Shown: piece after piece, positions 1 through 10,931 of the stretch
Layout: each line of letters starts with the position of its first letter
Numbering within the stretch: the first letter of the stretch is position 1
Source: Pipra filicauda
Taxonomy: Eukaryota > Chordata > Aves > Passeriformes > Pipridae
Assembly: GCF_003945595.2 (NCBI RefSeq)
Contig: NW_024104378.1
Span: forward strand, 930,489-994,488
Length of the DNA stretch: 64,000 nucleotides
Direction: 5' to 3'
Notes under the pieces: generated by a model
Database searches by the model: none
What the model saw: the letters and a program-made list of their open reading frames with translations, nothing else
What the model was told of the DNA's origin: nothing
Translations under genes and position numbers: made by a program

Positions 1-561
1 GTGCTTTTCAGCTAAATGAGTCGTCTTGAAAACTGCCTTGAAAATGATGGTTAGGTATTTTTTTCTTCATTTTGGCGCTACTATCTTAGATTGTGAACAC
101 CATTTAAAAAAAGAAAGTATGGATTGCACCTGAAAGCTGTGATCTTTTTTAAAAATTGTGCCTAAGGCAGTTAGATCGTTGAAATTCTTACTAGTTCACA
201 AGTCGCATTATGCTTAGACTTGATTCAGTTTTCAACATGTTTTCATGATGACTATAACCAAGTTTTATATTACTGTTATTGGGAATTTTCTATAATGTAA
301 AGTTGTTTGTGACTCAGTGCGCAAAACCTTAGCTGGTGATACAAGGTTTAAAGCTTAACTTTTTAAATAATACCAGTCTGTGACAAAGTGTTAAAACACC
401 CATAGCAAAATTCCAAAGTTAGTGGCAATCAGAAGGCAAAACGTTCTTGTCTAGTAGCTTTATTTAAAAATAATTCATTTTGCTAAGATTTTATGTTAAC
501 AAATGTACAGACCAGAGTTTAAAATGATTTATCTAATTGATTCCTTTTGTTACCTGGCTAG
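1..561 (+). other. SYNCRIP: SYNCRIP terminal intron, or 3' UTR of the long isoform
   Basis: This AT-rich stretch lies upstream of the SYNCRIP exon that encodes the short C-terminus. It has no open frame of interest and ends in a pyrimidine-rich tract followed by TAGCAG. From family knowledge, hnRNP Q3 and Q1 differ at the C-terminus; Q3 appears to read through the donor that Q1 splices. I therefore infer this stretch is intron for the Q1-type transcript and 3' UTR for the Q3-type transcript. The Q3 stop codon is not in the window. Confidence 0.6.
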
Positions 562-603
562 CAGGGAAAAGGGGTCGAGGCCGGTCCTGACCTGTTACAA
601 TGA
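562..603 (+). CDS. SYNCRIP: SYNCRIP (hnRNP Q) terminal coding exon, short C-terminal isoform
   Basis: The frame reads QGKGVEAGPDLLQ then TGA at 601-603, the C-terminal tail of the hnRNP Q1-type isoform. SYNCRIP is an RRM/RGG RNA-binding protein acting in mRNA splicing, stability, translation and neuronal mRNA transport. All RRM and RGG sequence lies upstream, outside the window. The exon follows a pyrimidine-rich tract and a TAGCAG acceptor. Both AGs could be used, so the exon begins at 562 (with the leading Gln) or at 565 (without it). I chose 562 because I recall Gln-Gly-Lys-Gly at this junction. Partial gene: only the last 13 codons are present. Confidence 0.85.
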   Translation, partial: QGKGVEAGPDLLQ

Positions 604-881
604 AGACTGACTTGCTATGTGGGATTACACCAGAAGCTTGCAGTGGAGTAATGGTAAGGATATCAAGCAACCTTAAGTATCTCAGCTGTATAGGAGCATA
701 TTCTGTTGCAAAAGACCTTCCTGCGAAGATCATGGATTCAAATATGGGACATTTGAACTAATACTTGGACTTTGAAATGAATTTCTTTAACAGTTTTCTC
801 TGCAGTGGAAGTTATTAAACTAAAGCTACTCTATTTCCCCGATGTGTTCAACAAAATCCTTAACATCTAGCATGGTATCTT

Positions 882-894
882 AATAAAGAATAAA
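882..894 (+). terminator. SYNCRIP: Poly(A) signal pair (proximal SYNCRIP)
   Basis: Two AATAAA hexamers (882-887 and 889-894) lie about 280 nt after the stop and are followed within 20-40 nt by T-rich sequence. This is a likely proximal polyadenylation site giving a short 3' UTR. Confidence 0.6.
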
Positions 895-1237
895 GTCGTT
901 CTTGAAAAAATCTGCTTTAAGTAGATTTTTCCCCCAAGTTTTCTTAGTTAAGGATTCCAAAAGTGGTATTCAGAAATTCTTGCATTTAAATTTTTACTGC
1001 AGTGGTATGGATGAATACCATCATTGGTATCCTTAAGTTTTATTTCTGCTCATGAAGGTTAATCATGATTGTCTATATAGTAATCACTTATGAATTGTGT
1101 TCAGATACAGCAGTTTCAGGTGTAATCATCAGAGCTGGTTAGTCAGGCATTCCAGATAGTGGTTCTTTTCAGAACCTTTTTTAAAGGGTTGGTTAACTAC
1201 CTCAGTAGCAGAGGATTGAACTATACCCTGTCTGTAC

Positions 1238-1262
1238 TGTACATAGAAAATCTTTGTAGATA
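1238..1262 (+). promoter_or_regulatory. Paired Pumilio-type elements in SYNCRIP 3' UTR
   Basis: TGTACATA (1238-1245) and TGTAGATA (1255-1262) both fit the Pumilio response element TGTANATA, 17 nt apart start to start. They lie between the proximal and distal poly(A) signals, so only longer transcripts would carry them. Function is inferred from motif and location only. Confidence 0.4.
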
Positions 1263-1880
1263 AAAGCAAGGCTTGTTTAATATGATATGAGGGTAAGATT
1301 ATAATATACCAAATGTAACATTCTTAGTTGCCTTTAGTTCCAGAGGCTTTGTAAGACTTCCTCATGACCATCATAACAGGCCTTGCTTTTGTCGTATTTT
1401 GTGGCTGAAAAAGCAGCCTTGCTTCTTCAGATATTGTAGTTATTTGGATGTATAATAGTTTAGCAAGATGTTACTTTTGTAAGACATCAGATGTTCAAAA
1501 AAAGTGCATCAGCAACTTGTACTAAATACTGCAGTGTCCCTTTATAAAAGGTCAGACTAAAACTGACAACTGTACAGTGAAGCCTGACATTTGAAGTTTT
1601 TCATAAATCATAGAATAGTATATGGCTGTAGTTTAGCTTTTTAGGTAAAAGGTATGTTTTCATTAGTGCATTTCTTAATGCTGATCACTGTAAAAACATG
1701 TGGATCAGCCTTCCATTTCTTTTACGCAGATCATGATAACCTGTAGAGTAGAGTAGAGTACAATCATTTGTGCTATGTTTTTAATTTTCTAAAGCACCTT
1801 GATGACAGTGAGTGTTCAGTGGTGAAGCATCCTCTATTGAACCACCCTTAAAAAAAGACAAAATAAAAACAGAAGAACCT

Positions 1881-1943
1881 TGCCAAGTCCAGCTTCATAT
1901 AGGTAAAATATAGATAAAATTATGACTTACTTTGGACTTGGCA
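1881..1943 (+). repeat. 11-bp perfect inverted repeat in SYNCRIP 3' UTR
   Basis: TGCCAAGTCCA at 1881-1891 is the exact reverse complement of TGGACTTGGCA at 1933-1943, separated by 41 AT-rich bases. In RNA it would form a stem with a large, weakly structured loop. Confidence 0.6.
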
Positions 1944-2143
1944 TAAAGAGTTCCCTTAACCCCCTGTTCAAAGGGATACTGCAGTTATACTACATACCCA
2001 TAGGCACCACAATGAAAATTGAAGCTTATACCTAATTAAGGTTTTATACACACCAGTTCCCCCAGTAAATGCAAATTTTAACAAAATTAGATATGTCATA
2101 TGTTGAAAATGCTCATGGCAAACAATCATTTTGCATTCCTGCA

Positions 2144-2200
2144 AATAAAATTGTTTTATACTGTAAGCTGGAGGCGAGTGTAACTTATTTTTGTAATAAA
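2144..2200 (+). terminator. SYNCRIP: Distal SYNCRIP poly(A) signals
   Basis: AATAAA occurs at 2144-2149 and 2195-2200. The second is followed by a T-run and then TGTGTC and ATGTGTGTTAG, a convincing U/GU-rich downstream element. This is the most likely main 3' end of SYNCRIP. Confidence 0.6.
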
Positions 2201-2374
2201 GTTTTTATTTTTTTTATGTGTCATTAATATAAATGTGTGTTAGTACAGAGATCTTCTGGTTAAAAACTTAGAATCGCACACATTTCAGTATGTTTACTTG
2301 TATTTACATAATTTTTAGAATAGTGGTTGCCAATAGCCTGTATGTTTCACATTAATTTTTTTTTTTGTTATCTT

Positions 2375-2380
2375 AATAAA
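2375..2380 (+). terminator. Further AATAAA after SYNCRIP
   Basis: A single AATAAA follows a T-run. It may be an alternative distal cleavage signal. There is no strong GT-rich element beyond it, so support is modest. Confidence 0.35.
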
Positions 2381-2722
2381 CCATTTTAGTATGTTGTATG
2401 TCAATTACTGGGATAGCTGGGACATAAAGTGTAATTTAAAATTGTCAAGTATTCATTGGAATATGTAAATGTGCCTTGCCAGTTTTGAACTTTAAAACAA
2501 AGTAAGTGAACGATGGTGAAATGAGTAGTCAGTGCGTAAAAGACTACCACAGTTTCATATACTGCCCTTGCTAAAGGAAAGTAACTTCTTCCTGAAATTT
2601 GAGCATAAAACTATACAGTTGCGTTAGCTTCTGAATTTTCAAATCTAGTGATAGAAATTAGACTTATGGAAAGTGGGTTTGCTAATTGTAGCCTTAAGTA
2701 TAATTTTCAATTTCAATGTAAT

Positions 2723-2794
2723 CCTTGGTGCTGGCATTCCCAGTGCCAAGGAGGTTAAATGCTCCCTTTAAAGAGGTTGCCATGCCTACTGGCA
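2723..2794 (+). other. Tandem hairpins downstream of SYNCRIP
   Basis: Bases 2723-2734 and 2740-2751 can form a 12-bp stem with a 5-nt loop, containing one U.G and one G.U wobble as + strand RNA. A second small stem, TGCCA (2778-2782) with TGGCA (2790-2794), follows 26 nt later. The wobbles pair only in + strand RNA, consistent with an extended SYNCRIP 3' UTR or read-through transcript. No known RNA family is recognised. Confidence 0.45.
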
Positions 2795-5700
2795 CTTTTA
2801 CTGTCATACGGTTTTATAAGGAACACTGTCAAGATGTGGAAACCAATTTTGAACTTGATATAAAATGAAAACACTGGGGGCTGTAGGAAAGGGAATGCCC
2901 TCAGATTTCTTAATCTTGAAATCTCTCCATTGCTGAAAAACTTTAAACACTTGTGGGATCACAAGTGCTAGTGAATAGTTTTTAGTCTGGAAATGTGTTG
3001 GGGGGAATGTTTATGAAATTATAACAGTAGATGGAAGTGCATAAAAACATTGCAACTAAGGTACTGCATGTGTTGAAATTGTGGATTATATCCTTAATTT
3101 CAGCTCTCATAAAAGTATGGGGGACTATTGTTTGAAAAAAAAAAAGAAAAGGCAAAATTGACAGGACACTCTTTTTAATGGAATGCAAGCAATGGTGAGA
3201 GAGCAAAATACCGAGATCTTGACAGTGTTCCCTCTAATTATGAACTCAAGCCATTATAACTTTTACAATTAAATATGATTTGCACTGTTCTGATATTGGT
3301 GCAGTTTTTTAGAAAAATTACCAGAAAACTAAATTGCATGTGGTGATTAATATTGTGAAAAAAAAAACTAAAATCAAAAAATGTTATTTTCAAAGCTTTA
3401 AATTTGTTTGTTTAAAGAAAAAAACATTAAGTGAAAATTCTGGTGAGAATGGGCAAGTGCATATATACAACATCAGTTTGGTTGCACTTGGGTGTTGGTA
3501 AACTTGAAATGTTCTACGGCAATAATGCATCTCTTAGGGGGTGCTTTGGTGACAAGTGAACATACGACACAGTTGAAGGCAGGTGTTGACTTAATGTATT
3601 ATGCTGCCTCTGTTTATTCTCATAGGAGGCTTTTGTTACTGAAACACCTGCAAAGGTGCGTAAGTAGCATAGTTCCACATTGGTTTGTAATGTGTTCCTA
3701 AATTTGAAGTCTAGTTGAATTTAATAAGAAACCGGAAACTGCTGCTGCTTAACACTTCTGGTTTATAAACACTCCAATACACAGCTTTTTAAATTATACT
3801 CTTGTTTTAATACTCATTTTTGTTTGAAATGTTTCATATAGGACATGCAACTGTACTTCTTTTTCTTTCCAGTTTTTAAAGAGGAGATTTGTTACAACCC
3901 AGAACTTAAGTTTGTGCTTTTACTGTTGGAGGAAGGCTGTTATTACACATACTAAGATCAGTTTCTGATTATGTAAATACTCTCTTAAAATCTAAAATAA
4001 GGAATACTAATTCTGTTCTTGTTGGGGGTGAGGGGTATGACATAGTCTAAAATAAACTTAGCGTCCTCCGAAGGCAGGATTCCCAACTTCAGGATAGAAA
4101 TATTATATATAGCTGCAACTTTTTTTTCCCCTTGTGCCTTTGATTATTCTTCAGAGGCTTAAATTTCCTGTTCAGCGTACCAGTTCTTCCGATGCTTCCA
4201 TGCATCTGTGAAGGGGGACTTTTTTTTTTCGAGAAATACAACGTAAAGGCAACATGGACATAAACATATGTAACATTTTCTCAATAGAATGTGTTCAGAT
4301 TGATACATTCCACAAAATTAAGACTGTTGTTCCCTAACTTGCATTAGTGAAAACTTAATGGAAAATGTTAATTATTTAAAATCGAGTAGCAAGTTTTGAA
4401 GTAGGCAGTGAGGCAGTAAACTTTACAACACAGTGTTTGGACAATTGAAATGGGTTAAGTGCAAGCTTTAGTTTGTGTTTATTCTCTGAAGCTTATGAAT
4501 CCTAACTTTGGAACTGGCTATAATGGACTTAAAAATTCTGTCTTTACCAAATGTCTTTTTGAATTAACTCCAGCACCAGCGCATGATACCTCTTGGCTTG
4601 GGCTGGCTAGTTGCACTAGTTGGGCAGAGGAAACTCCAGATTGTACTTTACCATTTGCTCTGTCAGAAGAAAATGGGATGTGGCAACAGGAGAGGAGAAG
4701 GTTCCTTGATCCTTAATACAGGTAGTGGAGGGAGAAGGAATAAGTTATTGTCACTTTATAGCCATCTAGTGCAAACAAACATAATGCTTCCTAGAAGCTC
4801 TGATGTTAAAACTCTTTCTGGGAGACTGATTTTGACATAATCGACCGGTCACACTTGGCAAGTGGATAGTTACTTGTGTTATAAAATCCGTGGGACAAAA
4901 GAGTGACTTTGCTTTGGTGCCCCTTTACGTTGACCATTACAAAATATAGATTTGTTAAAAAATACCACTAGGACTAGCTTGTTAGTTTACTTGCAGTTTG
5001 GAGAGGGGTGATTGTCTCATATAATTATACCGTTTTCTTGCCATTATATAACTGGTTACTAGTTTTTTCCACTAAATATATATTTTTAAATGGCCAGCTC
5101 CTGAGTGGATACTGCACAGCTGAGCTCATCTGGAAACATTGGGTTATGTGATTATATAAAGCTATCTTCATGAAAGCTGCTTTACATGGTCAGACTTCAG
5201 GTACCTGGTAAAAGCTTTTTTTGAAAAAGTGGAAAAAAAAGCATCTGTGAAGCCTAGAAAACAGAGTCATAATATGTAGGTAATAGGTAATCAAATGCAG
5301 TTTGAATATTTAAAGTTTGAATCACAAAATATGTTTCGGTTCATGAAACTTAGTGTCTACTCCAAAGCCAACACTTAATATTCTAACAGTCATTTAGTTA
5401 AAACTTGGAGCGTCAAAAATCTATATTTATTAATGGTGACAGTTCACCGTGTCCGTTTGCACGGTCCGTGTGACAGTGTACTTGTTTTGGTCACTAATGT
5501 GTAGAAAAAACATTGAATCTTACCACTTACTTTCTTTGCACTAAGGAAGTTATGAAATGCATTCTTAGTTCAGCTACACAGTCAGTAGAATAGCTTATGC
5601 CATTTGACTGAACAGAAGATAATGGTAAGTAAAAGTAGACTTTCTAGCACTTAAATGACTTGCAGTACCTAAAATGCAACTTCAGTAGACTGTTTAATTG

Positions 5701-8700
5701 ATTCCTTATCTACAGTGATTAACCGAGGTGGTGCGTTTTAACTCTTAATTTTAGTGTGTCCACTTCAATGCCAAGCGTAATCTGACACTGTTTAGTGTTA
5801 AATACTTCAAATCTAAAAATGTCTTAAATGCTTCACAGATAATTCGGGATCTGTCTTTAAACTGATGGGTTATTAATCATAGTAGACACAGTCAGTCATT
5901 GAAAGCCAGGAATGGAATGGTTTAGATCCTGAGTTCCTGGTTCCAAGTGTAGTGCTTTCCGTATTGTTCTGCTATCTAAAGTAACAGTTTTCAGATTTTT
6001 TTTTCTCTTTAGTGGGATGAAGAATGTACCTAATTCTGTCACTTGTGGTTATTTAAAAACCGTATGACTAAATGTAGTGATTTCAGGATTAAAAAGCTTC
6101 CTTCTTGAGAATTCAACAAAGGTAATTTTACAGATGTCCCATTAATAAATCAAGGCTTTTCTTAAAGAGCAATTTCAGCATCCTTGAGAATGAAGCTGTA
6201 TTACTGAACACTGGTGAGAGCTAGCCTAATATAAATAATATGTTCATTATGCAGGTGTGTATCACAGTTGGAAGGTGATTTTAATATTTAATATTACAGC
6301 ACTTGAGATGGCAGATAAAAATACTTAGTCCGTGCATCTGGCTATTAAAGGACGATTCCTGTTTCAGATTGTGGTCAAAGGCTTCCTTTGGCTATTGCAA
6401 TGAAATGTTTTTTCTTTCAGTGCAGACAGTTCTGTCCATTTCCAGTCCACAATTTTCAGTAGAATTTGAGTTTTATATGTGTGCTTAAATTGGTAATTTT
6501 AGCAGAAGACAAACCTTCAGTGACAATCAGTGGTGTGTATTTTTCACGAAGTGACCACTGTGTACCTGCCTTAAACTAGTCTAGAGAAAGTGTCCTTTTA
6601 TTCATGTTATCTACACTTTTACAGAAGTATGTTAGTTCACATTTGCTTTTGAATTAGGTGGGTGCTTAAAAACTACTTTGAAGAAAACTGACATATACTT
6701 TGTTAAAATCTGTCAGAATTGGCAGATTAAGAAATACGCTGCGGGTTTCATGCTAAGAGAAGACTAGGCTTGGATGTAAAGGGGTGGGAGGTCATAACTT
6801 TCTCTCATTGAAAGATCTGAGGTTACAACAAGCTGTAGGTGGCTTCAAGCATTAGTAGTGAGTACAATGGAAGCTGGGTTCATGCAGTTGAATAATCACT
6901 GCTGCCTTGCTCCGCTGTGTTTTCATAATGTTAACACAACCTCTCTGGAAAAAAAAAATCTCGTTATGGGATTAATTCCAGTGAGATTGATCTTCCTGTT
7001 ACAAAGGGTCTGGAAGGTCTTAAATCCATTGGATTTAAAGTAACAGGTGTGGTGTTTGCCTCTTGGATTTCCATCAGTCTTACAATGGGAATGGTGTAAT
7101 AAATGACACTTTTCATTTTTGTTTAATGCTACACTAACTTGAAGTTTGGTTCATTGATGTTCTGAGCCATTCAGGTGGTCATGTTTCTATCCCAGAAAAT
7201 GATCTTAATATTTGCATGTCATGAACTAAGTCTCAGACCCAGCAGCTGTTCATTTGAAGTAGCTGGTCTTAGGTTAACTGTTGAAGTCAGTACAGGTTTC
7301 TGGTAGAAAGAACAGAGTTTTGTTTTCTTGATGGCAGTATCTAAACTTTCACAGTGTATTGGCTTAAGTGTAACATTTCTAAAGGGTACTGCTTTCATTG
7401 AGCAATAAGTGAGGAAGAATATACAGATGAATAGTGAAAAAGTATTGCTGACTAAGGTTTTTGGCAAGTGAAGCCTGCCAGTGTGTAATGCACTTTGAGG
7501 TGCATGAAGGTGTACTTGCCATGCAAGTACAGATGGCATTGAGGTATATCAGGTAGTGGTGACATCTCAGCAAGGTTGGCTCATAGTACCTTCAGGAATG
7601 GCCTGTGCCAAAGCAGAGCATGTGGTACCAAAGTACATGAAAATGCTTCTGTAGTTTTACTGTGGAGCATAGGTAGATGATGATCAATTATTGTAGTCTG
7701 ATTTTTGTAGTCTCCGGAAGAACATGAGACAGTCTTGCATAATGTGTATTGCACGTTCCTACCTCCTTGGGACGCGACCCTTTTCTGCTTTAATACCTGA
7801 AGATTAAAACGTGTAAGATTGAAATTCTTTATGCAGTTAAAAGATACAATGCCACAGTAACTTAGCAATTCTGATTTTAAGTTCAGATGGCTGGGTGTAG
7901 TTAGAGCCCAGTAATCGAGGCATGTATTTTAGAATCACAGTGACTTTTTTGACTCTGTAAAGAAAGGCCCTGCTGTTAAACAGTCTAACTTAGAATCCCT
8001 GTAGCTAGCAAAAATGCATATACTGGGCAGGGGGAGAGGGTACCAAAACCAGTCCACAAGAACCAAAACAAACCCCCAACACCCTTGTCCCCTGACTCTG
8101 AAAGATGTTTTGGAAGAGGATCAAATATGCAGTACTTTCTAAGTGTATGCAAGTTAAATAGGTGATAGGTGTTGAATTCTTAGATATGGGACAGGTGAGA
8201 TTAATGTGGTAATCTTGGAACTTCTGCCTCTCAGCCACATAGTAAAAATGATGTAGAGGGATGTCAGGTTTCACAAATTACTTAAAATTATGGTTAATTT
8301 TCAAATGAAAAAAGAACAGGCATGTCTTGACTTGTACATTTTGAAGGTCTAAAAGTGTCCCTTTGAAAAGGAAAAATTACAGGGTCTTCTGTAAATACCT
8401 CTGTTCTTTCTAAAGCTGTGATGACTAGGGAAGTTCCTCCTCAGAGGAATACAAAGGAGTTTGTCTTGTATTTTAACAGTTTGACCAAGGAGTGGTCACA
8501 CCAAAAACACTCTCCACCTGGGAAAGCTCTTAACAAAGCATATTATTTGCTCCCTGATAAAATGTAAGGTAATGAAATAAATATATCATGAAACAAAATA
8601 TATAGGGAAACAACCTGGAAAACCACAGTGTAGAACAACTTCATTTAGCTGTGTTACATCTTTGTAGGATCTTTCCTGCCTCTAATCCGTCTGTCCTTTT

Positions 8701-9102
8701 CCTGTGAAAGGTAGGTACACTCCAAGCCAGGCACCATGTAGCAGCCATAGCATGATGTGAGGGGAATGTCAGGTAATGGATCTTGGCCAGATTGAAACAT
8801 CAGGTCAAAAGCAGACACGGGGTCCTTGGATTACGTGTCAAAAGGTAAGAATATCCTATCCTGGCTGTCATAATCATCAGGGCCACTTTATCTTGATATA
8901 AATTTCCGAAGAAAATTGTATCCCTATAAGGGAGGAGGTTTTAAACACAGTAAAGTACAAAAATCCCCCATGTTCCAAATATGGACCTTTTTTTCCCCCA
9001 TCTCTTTTTAATGCTATAACATTTGCTACTCGTTGCTCTTAATAATCCCTTAAAAGGTGGATAAAAATAGGGTAGTTGAGCAAAACAACTTAAAAAGGCC
9101 AA

Positions 9103-9124
9103 TGATGCCCCATTGATGCCCCAT
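9103..9124 (+). repeat. 11-bp tandem duplication
   Basis: TGATGCCCCAT occurs twice head to tail. Confidence 0.9.
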
Positions 9125-10908
9125 AATTGAGTGATGCTTGAGGGAATGCCGAGTTAGTAGCAAAGCTTGCATGCAAAGTCTTCATTTGAATGACTTGATG
9201 CAGGGCAGAAAATGAGAATAGGTGTTCCACTTGTAAAGCTGGTGTGAATCAGTGCCAACTCAGCAGCCCCTTCGCAGATTTCAAATTCAGGATGGGCCCA
9301 GAGAGCCCCCAGGTACACCAGCGTCTTGTACAGAGTTGTATTTGTTCTTGAAAGGCATGCAATACAAACCCAGCATCCTGAGAGAGAGAAGTGGCTGATC
9401 TTCTCTTGGGACTAGGCCAGGACTTTAATTCATTAAAGACCTGGTGGTGGAAGGAGCCCATGCAGCTGTATGATCGCTGAAGGTGATCATCTTTTGCTCA
9501 GAAACTAACCTGCTTAAAATTAACAGTACATGCTTGGAAACGGACATCTGGGACCCTGAGAGATGAAGACTTAAGACCCAATACGAAGGTTGCTGAACTT
9601 TGTCTGAAGATGTTCTGTTTACCTGAGTTCGGCTACATGTCTTAATGTAAGAAAATACACTTTGTTAATGAACAAAAGGAATTTTATTCTAAGGCTATCA
9701 AATGTAAAAGCCTGTATCAGATCAGAATTTAGGAGGAGGCTGAAGAAGGAACGTCGTAAGGTAGAATATACTCGGAAATTTTAGTTTACCAGCATGGTCT
9801 CTACCTCTTGAGTTAAAAGAGGATAAATCTTTGTATGTTGTTCATCGGTGCTCAAGATATACAGAAGCATTTGTTTTCATAGACAGATTTCAGTAGGGAA
9901 AAGTTGTCATTTTCACTGCAGGTGTGAGTATGGTGAGAACAGCATCTCTGAAACTCAGTGGGAAATGGGAAATTACCTGACAGTAAAAGTAATGCAAAAC
10001 AAGCAGCTGATGGAGATAGGTGCATGTTCTAAGTTCTTTGTGAAACTCAGGTGAGCAGCTTTGAGTTAAAGCACCTTGGACTAAATGTACTAACTCTATG
10101 TCTCCTCACTTCCAAGACTGTTCCTCCAGATAATATGATTTCAGTTTTAGTCCTTTCTTTTTGCCCTTGGGTTTCAGGGAAAGAGAGTCATTACTGCATA
10201 GGTGGCTTGACTTCTACAGACCTAACAAACAACTGAAGAGGAAAACAGAGGGGAGCATAAAGCTGGGCAGTGGTCCAGGAAGGCACCAGATACATGGGCT
10301 TTTCAGAATTGAGACTGACTGATATTCCAAGTTTCTTGACCGTAATCTATCCCAGAAACACACTGGGTGTAGACAATACACCACACTATAGTGATAGCTT
10401 AGTACTTGGTCTGCAGTTTACCATATCCAAGCTGAATGGGGATCAGTGGAGAATTTTTTAGTCTTTTAGTCTAATTTTTTAGAATTTATTCAGAAAAATC
10501 ATGAAAAAAAGCTCTCTCTCCATACTAGTGTTGCTCTGACACTTTTTACTTTCTCCTTGAGATTTAAAATTTTTTCAAGGCAAAACTGGTTCTAGCACAC
10601 TGCCTGTTTCTTTTGTTTTTTATTTCTTCCCAAATGGATCTTGTTTGTCCCAGTGAAATTCTAACACATTCTTTGCTCCTCAGCACCTCTGTGGTTTGCC
10701 CCAGCATCATTCCTGTTGGGCATTCTAAACTGACCATCTGGAAACTGTCCACTTGAAGTGGGTTCTTTTACTTGAATTTCTTTATCAGAACGGTCTCCCT
10801 GTCTTTTTATTCCCCTGCAAGTCTTTATTTTGCCCGGTATCAGTCAGTTTCAGTCCTAAATGCAGCCTGGTAGGTATTTTCAGGTTTTCTAATTGACCTG
10901 TATTTCAC

Positions 10909-10931
10909 GGGGGGGAGGAGGGGGGGGAAGG
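10909..10931 (+). repeat. G-rich purine tract
   Basis: An almost pure G run (two stretches of seven or more G, interrupted by A and GG blocks) stands out in an AT-rich spacer. It meets the sequence rule for a possible G-quadruplex. No link to a gene is visible. Confidence 0.6.

Larger units (their letters stand above)
604..2400 (+). other. SYNCRIP: SYNCRIP 3' UTR
   Basis: AT-rich sequence without credible ORFs follows the SYNCRIP stop and holds AATAAA hexamers near 0.88, 2.14, 2.20 and 2.38 kb. The element at 2,195 is followed by a T-rich and then GT-rich stretch, the best-looking cleavage context. Pumilio-type motifs and an 11-bp inverted repeat lie within it. The distal end is inferred from the last clustered signal; longer 3' ends are possible. 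Confidence 0.7.

Noticed and set aside
4459..4840. Two overlapping 85-codon open frames downstream of SYNCRIP
   Set aside because: Different frames over the same stretch, no protein similarity recognised; treated as noncoding.
5446..5465. Small inverted repeat ACCGTG/CACGGT
   Set aside because: Only 6 bp with an 8-nt loop; expected by chance in a window this size.
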